Shown here: positions 1 through 5,441 of the stretch, one piece after another | Position numbering within the stretch: position 1 is the first letter of the stretch | Layout: every line of letters begins with the position of its first letter | Translations under genes and position numbers: made by a program | Assembly: GCA_021443605.1 (NCBI GenBank) | Contig: JABUTQ010000297.1 | Location: forward strand, 1-5,441 | Origin: Bacteroidales bacterium | GTDB lineage: Bacteria; Bacteroidota; Bacteroidia; Bacteroidales; UBA932 | Length of the DNA stretch: 5,441 bases | Reading direction: 5' to 3' | Notes under the pieces: model-generated | Database searches by the model: none | Told to the model about the DNA's origin: nothing | The model's input: the letters and a program-made list of their open reading frames with translations, nothing else

Positions 1-1881
1 GCTTGCCGGGGCGGATGCCGTTACGATGCCAAAGCGTGAAGATGAGGAGGAATTGGCAGAGACAATGATTCTGTCGCCCGCTATCTCTGCCCACGACACG
101 TTGCACGATACAATCGGTTCAAATGTTCCGTCGTTTTCCGGCGAGCCAATTGTATGGTTGTGGAGTTCATCTCCTGTGGCGGTAAAGGTGTCCCAAGACT
201 CTGTCTGGCTGTACTTTACGCCGGAAGCTGATATGTCTCCCGTTGCCCCTTCTGCTGGATAATCGGTGGGATTGACCTCAAGCTCTATCTCATAGCTATT
301 TATGCTGTTTTCGTGATGTGTTTTCTTGTTCGGTTTCTGCCAGATGTCGCAAGAGAGTGTCTCCAACCAAACGCCATTGAAATATATCGGTTCATCATAT
401 TCTGAACTCCCCACTATTCTCCAATTAGTTTCGGTGGTTCCGAGATTATCCGCCGTGACTTCGCTTCCATAATATGTCCCGACCTCTATTGTGTCTGTCG
501 CTATTCCGTTGACATATTTCTTCTGAGTGACATGGAAAGTTGCACTGCTGCTCCCGCCGGAAGCGGGAATGTCATCTGCTTCGGCTGTATATTCAAGTGG
601 CCCCCAAGTGATTACGTCTTCGAATACCTCTATTTCCGCACTGGCGTTAATAGTGGCATCTATGGTGGAAGTGGCTATGAGATATGCTGTCCCGATTGAT
701 TTTGCTCGTATGGTGCACGAATTGCCGTCTTGACTGATAATTGAGATAATGGAAGGATTGCTTACGCTCCAGGTAACCTCTTTCTGCCACGGTTCAAGTT
801 CAGAGGGGAGCACCTCTGCCGTGAAAGTTGCTGTACTACCTAAGTATAATCTTGAATATGAGGGTGTTACAATAATATCTACTACGGAATACTGCCAATC
901 CTTGTCTTCCACCCGTTCGTCACCCTCCTCAAACCCTTCTCCGTTCAGCGCGATTTCAAGGATATATTCCGTGCCGCGAATCAGGTCAAAGGTACGAACT
1001 CCGTCAGAGATGTCGCCAACCCACCATCTGTAAGTCGGAGTGGCCGATTTTTCGCCGTTTGTGATTGTTGCCTGCAATTCCAGATAGGAGCTCATCCCAT
1101 TCCCGACATTGCCGGAGCCGCTTTGTCCCTGCCTGTTTTCAAGTGCATAAAAAGATACTGCATTGCCAATATTTATCGCTGCAACTTCCGTAATGTCAGC
1201 ATAATCAGATTCATCAAACACATCCGATTCGGATTGCACACAGGATTGGTCGCGGAAAGGATAGACATAGCGAGCTGCATTTTTTAGTTTTACCGAGTTT
1301 ATCGTGGCTGTATATCCCTCTTCAAGGTTTTTAGAGAGGGTGAGCCTTACTTTTCCCGCCAGATTGCTGAGTGATACCACGCATTGATATTCTTCATCCG
1401 CAATGTAACATTCAGATTTTCCGCTCATTGGAAGATATCCATCAATCGCCAAATCTTCGTAGTTTGAAAGGGTATATCTCCAAGACTCCATAGAAGATTT
1501 GTCAAATGTTGAGCATCCTTCTGATATAGAAGAAGTTATATCCCCTATATTAGCTATGACATACACAGAATAACTTTTTCCTCCCTCAACTTTACAAAGA
1601 TTTTGCAGTGCCCCGGCATCTTCCGTTCCAGCATATCGGGATATAATATGCTCTCCCTCTCCGTCAAATACGAACACACAAGCATCGTGGATGGCAAGGT
1701 CGTCCGCAATGCCGTTGCTAAGGCTTTTTGTGCCGCCATCAGCACCGTTGGAAAGAAATACGGATAGCGTTTTGATATTGTCGCTTGCGCTTCCTCCCGC
1801 CACTCCGTTTTCAAATGTGCATGCTGCAAATGCCTGGATGACAGACAGTAAAATTATTAGATTTTTAATTCTTGTTCCCAT
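1..1881 (-). CDS. DUF4906-like fimbrillin-type adhesin with Big_2 and Ig-like modules, 3' end off the window
   Basis: Starts at 1881 inside the TAATG overlap with the preceding stop and stays open for 627 codons to position 1, so the C-terminus is missing. Residues 1-21 are a lipoprotein signal with lipobox FAAC (Cys21). Residues about 35-315 form a fimbrillin-like part of DUF4906 type: DACVFVFDGEGEHI (66-79), YSVYVIANIG (104-113), GYLPMSGK (148-155), SLSNLAGKVRLTL (170-182), FYALENRQGQ (244-253, the y..EN.qG motif), YLELQATI (266-273), YRWWVGD (284-290) and FDLIRGTEYILEIAL (298-312). Residues about 333-420 are a Big_2 Ig-like domain: VTPSYSRLYLGSTATFTAEV, VTWSVSNPSIISI, then IRAKSIGTAYLIATS. 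From 431 on come at least two more beta modules opening with IPASGG (438-443) and YPAEGA (541-546), each followed by a VTQ/YSQT strand; the second ends in a BACON-like WAEIAGDRIIVSANSSSSSR (597-616). The likely role is a pilus tip or surface adhesin; the ligand is unknown. Confidence 0.9.
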   Translation of the reverse strand, partial: MGTRIKNLIILLSVIQAFAACTFENGVAGGSASDNIKTLSVFLSNGADGGTKSLSNGIADDLAIHDACVFVFDGEGEHIISRYAGTEDAGALQNLCKVEGGKSYSVYVIANIGDITSSISEGCSTFDKSSMESWRYTLSNYEDLAIDGYLPMSGKSECYIADEEYQCVVSLSNLAGKVRLTLSKNLEEGYTATINSVKLKNAARYVYPFRDQSCVQSESDVFDESDYADITEVAAINIGNAVSFYALENRQGQSGSGNVGNGMSSYLELQATITNGEKSATPTYRWWVGDISDGVRTFDLIRGTEYILEIALNGEGFEEGDERVEDKDWQYSVVDIIVTPSYSRLYLGSTATFTAEVLPSELEPWQKEVTWSVSNPSIISIISQDGNSCTIRAKSIGTAYLIATSTIDATINASAEIEVFEDVITWGPLEYTAEADDIPASGGSSSATFHVTQKKYVNGIATDTIEVGTYYGSEVTADNLGTTETNWRIVGSSEYDEPIYFNGVWLETLSCDIWQKPNKKTHHENSINSYEIELEVNPTDYPAEGATGDISASGVKYSQTESWDTFTATGDELHNHTIGSPENDGTFEPIVSCNVSWAEIAGDRIIVSANSSSSSRFGIVTASAPAS

Positions 1882-1883
1882 TA
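1879..1883 (-). other. TAATG stop/start overlap coupling Mfa2-like gene to adhesin
   Basis: The TAA of the Mfa2-like gene (1883-1881) and the ATG of the adhesin (1881-1879) share one base. This fixes the adhesin start and argues that both are translated from one message. The upstream stretch is A/T-rich with no recognisable Shine-Dalgarno sequence. Confidence 0.75.
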
Positions 1884-2696
1884 TAACACAATAGAATAGT
1901 TATGAATTGCAATTTCCTGATTGAAACTTATGTCGGTTCCGGTGATTTCATTGATTTCTATCACCACATTTACCTCCTCTGCCTGTTCAAGGTCGATTTG
2001 CTGAAGCGTTAGATATCGACCAAGATCGAAGTGGGAATTTCTCTGAAATCCGTCATAAATAAAATTGAGCTCAATGTCTATTCCCCCAGTAAACGGCTGA
2101 TACGGAATGATTCCGCGGAAATATTTCTCAAAAGCAGACTGTTCCTCATCTGGAAGATGGGTGAGAGGGTATCGGAACACCCCTTGCTCCGGAATCCCCG
2201 AGTAGGAGTATCCCGATGTCTTTGTACTTATGGATACGCTGATGTTCTCTACTGCATATTTATACGAGACTATCGTAACGTTTACCGGACAACCCCGTCG
2301 GGCTACAATGGGAGTCACAGTTGCCGTATCTCGTTTTGTGTCAAACGTTTCCTGCCATGCCCAAAGGAGCTCAGCTTCCCTGGCGAATTTCAATTTCCTG
2401 TTTGTGTCGTCTGCAATGGTGCTCTCCATATTGCCCCACAGACAAGCTGTTGTGCTTCCTTTTCTTACAGGAACATACAGGTCGTCGGGAAACGGCACTT
2501 CGTATCGGTGGTAAAACTCATATTTTCCGTCTTCCCCCCAGAACCACAAATCGGCCCTTTTGACCTCCGGTGTCAGGGCGGAGAAATTCACATATACCAT
2601 ACATGGACAGTCTGTTCGGTTTTCCAGGATTATCTCGCTTGGAGCGCAAGCCGAAATTATTTTCAGTAATGCGCAAATAATGATTAACTTTTTCAT
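1881..2696 (-). CDS. FimB/Mfa2-family fimbrial anchor lipoprotein
   Basis: A 271-residue lipoprotein. MKKLIIICALLKIISAC is a textbook signal peptide with lipobox ISAC, giving lipidated Cys17. NRTDCPCMVYVNFS (26-39) matches the N-terminal (D/N)R..CPC.l.ldfs motif of the FimB/Mfa2 family. Further family-like stretches are LWFWGEDGKYEF (50-61), the CLWGNM loop (85-90, compare v.vwgN) and FDLGRYL (223-229), followed by a final beta strand pair (VNVVIEINEITG, 242-253). Mfa2-type proteins sit at the outer membrane, cap or anchor the pilus base and limit its length. I chose the Met at 2696 rather than the in-frame Met at 2723: the shorter start gives a clean lysine-rich signal peptide and a 2 bp gap after the fimbrillin stop, whereas the longer one adds MHQRNNTLI in front and overlaps by 25 bp. 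The stop shares one base with the next start (TAATG). The sequence is diverged, so exact subfamily and role (anchor versus accessory) are inferred. Confidence 0.9.
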   Translation of the reverse strand: MKKLIIICALLKIISACAPSEIILENRTDCPCMVYVNFSALTPEVKRADLWFWGEDGKYEFYHRYEVPFPDDLYVPVRKGSTTACLWGNMESTIADDTNRKLKFAREAELLWAWQETFDTKRDTATVTPIVARRGCPVNVTIVSYKYAVENISVSISTKTSGYSYSGIPEQGVFRYPLTHLPDEEQSAFEKYFRGIIPYQPFTGGIDIELNFIYDGFQRNSHFDLGRYLTLQQIDLEQAEEVNVVIEINEITGTDISFNQEIAIHNYSIVL

Positions 2697-2698
2697 AA

Positions 2699-3703
2699 TC
2701 AGAGTGTTATTTCGCTGATGCATTCTCCCCAGCCGGCAATTTCACAACTTATGGAGATATGGGTGAAAGAAAGAGGCGTGTCGGGAGAATTTCCCCCTTT
2801 GCCCGTGATAGTGATATCCAGATTATAAACAGTGTTTGCACTTATCCCCTTTGGCTCATACATCCCTTCGCCGTATGCGTTAAAGTTTACAGGAACAGGC
2901 CAGTAGTATCGTGTTCCGGCTATAGTCCCTTCTATCGTGACATATATCGCTTTGTTTCCCGCGGTATCAATTCCGTCACATTTTTCAAATACCTGAAAAG
3001 ACGCGATATTCTTGAGTTCAGTGCCGTCTTCAATGTTCCCGAGCTGTGTGACAATGAGCCGGTCCACCCTCTTTGTTAAGTCGGATTCCCCTAACCACGA
3101 GACACTTGCAGGTGCATTGAGTACATAAACCGAGGCATCTTCAATCATCTCTGCGGGGGAATTATCAAATCTTGTCGAGATGCTCCTGACATTGATTTCA
3201 GCATAGTATCTTTGTACGTCGAATACAAGGTTTGCGGCTCCGTTTATTTCAATATCCGCACTTCCCCACCAGAGTTTATCGAGTCCTTCATCTCCTGCAT
3301 TGATTTTTTGATATGACAGTTCTTTGAGGGTATCGCTCTCCAATGAGGCTTCGGGCATATTTACCAAAACGACAAAAGTACGGGCTCCTGTACCTACGGC
3401 TATCGGAGTTTTTTCCATCTCGGAGATGCTCCTAAACCGACGGTGTATGTCCAAGAGCTCGGTCTCAGAATCAAATACATAGATATCAATGGAAGCAATG
3501 TCATTGAAATAACTTTCTGACTTTGTGACAGCTGGCTCTTTGGGGACAATATTTGCCCTGATTGGATTGAGCCCCATGGATATTATTTCCCTTGCCGCCT
3601 GGTCGTAGTTGTCTGGAATGCAGCTTGCGCATCGCGGTTTTTCGCATTCGGCAACAACCAGCAGAGTTAAAATCATATAAAGGAGAGAGAGTTTCCTATT
3701 CAT
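2699..3703 (-). CDS. Fimbrillin-type pilus subunit (FimA/Mfa1-like, type V pilus)
   Basis: A 334-residue exported protein with fimbrillin organisation. Residues 1-20 are a signal peptide (MNRK, then a hydrophobic core) ending in VVAEC. Landmarks of the fold follow: TKSESYFNDIASIDIYVFD (60-78), the first strand plus the vFD motif; FVVLVNMPEAS (110-120), matching the vyvvaN.P motif; VQRYYAEINVRSI (163-175), matching v.R..AkI; YYWPVPVNF (266-274); and ANTVYNLDITITGKGGNSP (289-307) leading to IAGW (322-325), the classic C-terminal N..Y.l.itItG.G..sP....W signature. In type V pili such subunits are lipoproteins that are proteolytically matured at the surface and polymerise by C-terminal strand exchange. 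R49 (NPIR, then AN) is a plausible maturation site by analogy. The lipobox is odd: -1 is Glu, and Cys also occurs at 25 and 28. Start 3703 is supported by the signal peptide and overlaps the upstream stop by 8 bp. Whether it is the main shaft subunit or an accessory one cannot be decided here. Confidence 0.9.
   Translation of the reverse strand: MNRKLSLLYMILTLLVVAECEKPRCASCIPDNYDQAAREIISMGLNPIRANIVPKEPAVTKSESYFNDIASIDIYVFDSETELLDIHRRFRSISEMEKTPIAVGTGARTFVVLVNMPEASLESDTLKELSYQKINAGDEGLDKLWWGSADIEINGAANLVFDVQRYYAEINVRSISTRFDNSPAEMIEDASVYVLNAPASVSWLGESDLTKRVDRLIVTQLGNIEDGTELKNIASFQVFEKCDGIDTAGNKAIYVTIEGTIAGTRYYWPVPVNFNAYGEGMYEPKGISANTVYNLDITITGKGGNSPDTPLSFTHISISCEIAGWGECISEITL
3696..3703 (-). 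other. 8 bp stop/start overlap coupling OmpA-like gene to fimbrillin
   Basis: On the minus strand the bases read ATGAATAG: the fimbrillin ATG (3703-3701) precedes the TAG of the OmpA-like gene (3698-3696). No Shine-Dalgarno motif is visible just upstream, where the sequence is A/T-rich. This is common in Bacteroidota and suggests translational coupling on one transcript. Confidence 0.75.
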
Positions 3704-5441
3704 ATAAACTTTGTTCTATGTTGTATTTTTTAGCGATATATGATACCTCCGGATCCAGATTCATTCTGAAAAAGAGAGAGTTGTCCATCATTACTGCGGA
3801 TGTCAGAAAACGCACTGCCTCCGGCTCTTCATCCTTTCGGGCGTGGCAAATGGCTAAAAGGTATTGCTGCTTTGCCGTTACAGGAAGTTCGCTTAGAATC
3901 GCAATAGCAGTATTCTCGTAGTTGCTGTTGAGGTAGGAGAGGGCTGCATTCATATCCCGATAGGGACCGAGCAGTCTTACTGCATTCTTGTAATCAAAAT
4001 CCATCAGCGCAGCAACTCCTTCCATATAGGTCGCATCCGGCACGGTACTGTGAATCGTATCTTGAATCATCCCTTTTCTTGACAGCCAGAAATCGAACTC
4101 CACCTTCCGAAGCAAAGGGTAAATCGTTTCGGAGAGATAATCGTAGTTGCGAGACTTTCTCAACTCCAATTCGCGGCTGTCCAAATCGCACGTCTGAAAG
4201 AGTGATAGAATCATATCCTTCTCATTATCATTAAGATATGTGTCGTCTTTCACGAGCTGCTTCATCAAATCCCAGTTCTCTCCCTGTGATTTGGCAATGA
4301 ATGACAAGTCGTTTTTATTGTAAGAGAACTTTCCGGCACTGTCCATAGTTGCGAAATATTCCACAGTCAAGCCCTTGGTATAATTCTCGAAATACTTCTT
4401 GATGCTTTGCGCCCTCTCTCTTGCAAGTTTGTCGTTCAACTTGACGCTCCCTTCCGGTGAACACCCCGCTTTAATCGTAATGCTGTCAACTTCGTAGAGA
4501 TTGCTCGACAGAATCTCTTGAATCATCTCCTTTACCATCCCTATTTGCCTTTGATTATCTGCAAGTTCCTCTGAGATTTCACTTTTTCCGACCTTAAAAC
4601 GGATGTCGGCCGTAATCTTTTGGGCAAGGTTGCGGTGGATCACTTCCATCATATAACGGGTGGAGGTGTCGGCAAAGAAGTTTAAAGTTGAGATATAATA
4701 CACCAGCGGCTCCCCTTGGGGCATATCGTATATCTTCCGGTTCCCCTCCCAAATCTCTCCCCGAAGGTTGAGGTAAGCCTTGCTCATCCCTTTTCTTGTC
4801 CGGATGGTGTGGGTATATTTGTATGTCTTGCTGCCGTCTGTCTCGTTTATCACCGAATCGAGCTTAATCGGCTCTGTCTTGTATGGGGCGACATATCGTC
4901 TGTACATTTCGTCTATGCGACTTTTACGATATTCATTCCTCTTAATCCGCAAATGCCTCGTAAAATGGTCAAGTACCTCCTTGAAAGGCATCCCGTAATA
5001 TGTGTGGAAATCGGCGGGGTTGTAGAAAGTGGTGTCTTGCCTGAACTCCCACAGTTGCGGTATATTTCTCTTGATAAATGTTTCAAGTGCATTCTTGTAA
5101 GTGAAATAAACCTCAAAATCGGCATCGTCTGGGATGATTGAGTTGATGAAATCTGAGTACAACTGGTAGCCCCTCAATTTTTTAGCAAGGTATCGTTCTC
5201 CGGTAAGGAGTATTCCCTCCAATTGTGTAATGCTATCATTGATAGTCAGTTTCGGGTAGAATCTTACCTGCCACCCTGGGTCTTGCATCGATGGCGGAAC
5301 GGTGATGTTGAATGAAATGTCAACCTTGCCGTTCCTTTCCGTGACGTTGCGGAATCGTGCGCTCACAACCGCCGCTTCCAGCTCCTCATACGCAACCATC
5401 TCTCCGTCAATGTCTTTCATTGCCCTCATAATTAAAAATTC
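3696..5441 (-). CDS. OmpA-like envelope protein with TPR-like C-terminus, 5' end probably off the window
   Basis: First gene of the unit. The first ATG in view is at 5429 (577 codons to a TAG at 3696), but the frame stays open to the edge (codons E-F-L-I before that Met). The ATG-initiated protein has no signal peptide although its relatives are exported, so the true start probably lies beyond 5441. Residues about 18-90 (from the 5429 Met) are a beta-rich N-terminal domain (SARFRNVTERNG, then VRFYPKL and an LxGYQLY motif). Residues 160-180 are very basic. Residues about 272-350 form an OmpA-like domain with IKAGCSPEGS, NDKLARERAQSI and a terminal KVEFDFWLSRKG at 442-453. The usual GHTD aspartate is replaced by the SPEG loop, while the Asn and Arg of NxxLxxxRA remain. 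Residues 466-565 look like two or three TPR-type helical hairpins. Such OmpA-like proteins often lead Bacteroidales fimbrial operons, so an outer-membrane or periplasmic role linking pilus and envelope is inferred. Its stop overlaps the next start by 8 bp. The family call is firm; the function is not. Confidence 0.88.
   Translation of the reverse strand, partial: EFLIMRAMKDIDGEMVAYEELEAAVVSARFRNVTERNGKVDISFNITVPPSMQDPGWQVRFYPKLTINDSITQLEGILLTGERYLAKKLRGYQLYSDFINSIIPDDADFEVYFTYKNALETFIKRNIPQLWEFRQDTTFYNPADFHTYYGMPFKEVLDHFTRHLRIKRNEYRKSRIDEMYRRYVAPYKTEPIKLDSVINETDGSKTYKYTHTIRTRKGMSKAYLNLRGEIWEGNRKIYDMPQGEPLVYYISTLNFFADTSTRYMMEVIHRNLAQKITADIRFKVGKSEISEELADNQRQIGMVKEMIQEILSSNLYEVDSITIKAGCSPEGSVKLNDKLARERAQSIKKYFENYTKGLTVEYFATMDSAGKFSYNKNDLSFIAKSQGENWDLMKQLVKDDTYLNDNEKDMILSLFQTCDLDSRELELRKSRNYDYLSETIYPLLRKVEFDFWLSRKGMIQDTIHSTVPDATYMEGVAALMDFDYKNAVRLLGPYRDMNAALSYLNSNYENTAIAILSELPVTAKQQYLLAICHARKDEEPEAVRFLTSAVMMDNSLFFRMNLDPEVSYIAKKYNIEQSLYE

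Noticed and set aside
26..1033. Plus-strand open frames at 26-262, 527-733 and 749-1033.
   Set aside because: All are antisense to the continuous minus-strand adhesin frame, which has no stop in 627 codons and clear Big_2 and DUF4906-type motifs.
1554..1829. A 91-codon minus-strand frame.
   Set aside because: It is out of frame inside the N-terminal part of the adhesin gene; the adhesin frame carries the lipoprotein signal and fimbrillin motifs.
2031..2669. A 212-codon plus-strand open frame.
   Set aside because: It lies wholly antisense to the FimB/Mfa2-like gene, whose motifs, lipobox and junctions are convincing. Its own translation shows no recognisable domain or export signal fitting the context.
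2697..2723. Longer start for the Mfa2-like gene at 2723.
   Set aside because: It would put nine polar residues before the MKK signal peptide and overlap the fimbrillin by 25 bp. The Met at 2696 fits the lipoprotein signal better.
3705..3713. A TA-N3-TTTG string resembling the Bacteroides -7 promoter element on the plus strand.
   Set aside because: It points away from all genes, has the wrong spacing (consensus TA-N2-TTTG) and lies inside coding sequence.
1..5441. CRISPR arrays, tRNA or rRNA genes, insertion sequence ends, invertible promoter repeats, terminators.
   Set aside because: I saw no regularly spaced direct repeats, RNA gene landmarks, terminal inverted repeats or hairpin plus U-tract. 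Coding sequence covers practically the whole window.

Overview
The window looks like Bacteroidota, most likely a gut or oral Bacteroidales species. Moderate GC, junctions without Shine-Dalgarno sequences, and above all the protein families point that way: a fimbrillin, a FimB/Mfa2-type anchor, a DUF4906-type fimbrillin-like adhesin and an OmpA-like protein with the SPEG loop. I assigned these families by reading motifs, not by database search.

Everything real is on the minus strand, so transcription runs from right to left. In order of transcription: (1) an OmpA-like envelope protein with a TPR-like C-terminus (5441/5429 to 3696), whose true start and signal peptide probably lie beyond the right edge; (2) a fimbrillin-type pilus subunit (3703 to 2699); (3) a FimB/Mfa2-family lipoprotein (2696 to 1881); (4) a large lipoprotein with a DUF4906-like fimbrillin N-terminus, a Big_2 Ig-like domain and further Ig-like modules (1881 to beyond position 1), whose C-terminus is off the left edge. 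Gene 4 is easy to miss because no stop closes it inside the window; I checked all 627 codons and found none.

The four genes form one tightly packed unit with junctions of 8 bp overlap, 2 bp gap and 1 bp overlap. No intergenic stretch exceeds 2 bp, so there is no room for an internal promoter or terminator between genes. The regulatory region, and perhaps more pilus genes, lie outside the window.

Taken together this is a chaperone-independent, lipoprotein-derived pilus locus of the type V (Fim/Mfa) kind. The inferred division of labour is: fimbrillin as polymerising shaft or accessory subunit, Mfa2-like protein as outer-membrane anchor or terminator, DUF4906/Ig-like protein as large tip or surface adhesin, and the OmpA-like protein as an envelope partner. 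I see no RNA genes, mobile elements, CRISPR arrays or nucleotide-level repeats. The locus type is known; the less ordinary points are the adhesin architecture, the poor lipobox of the fimbrillin and the altered OmpA peptidoglycan loop.
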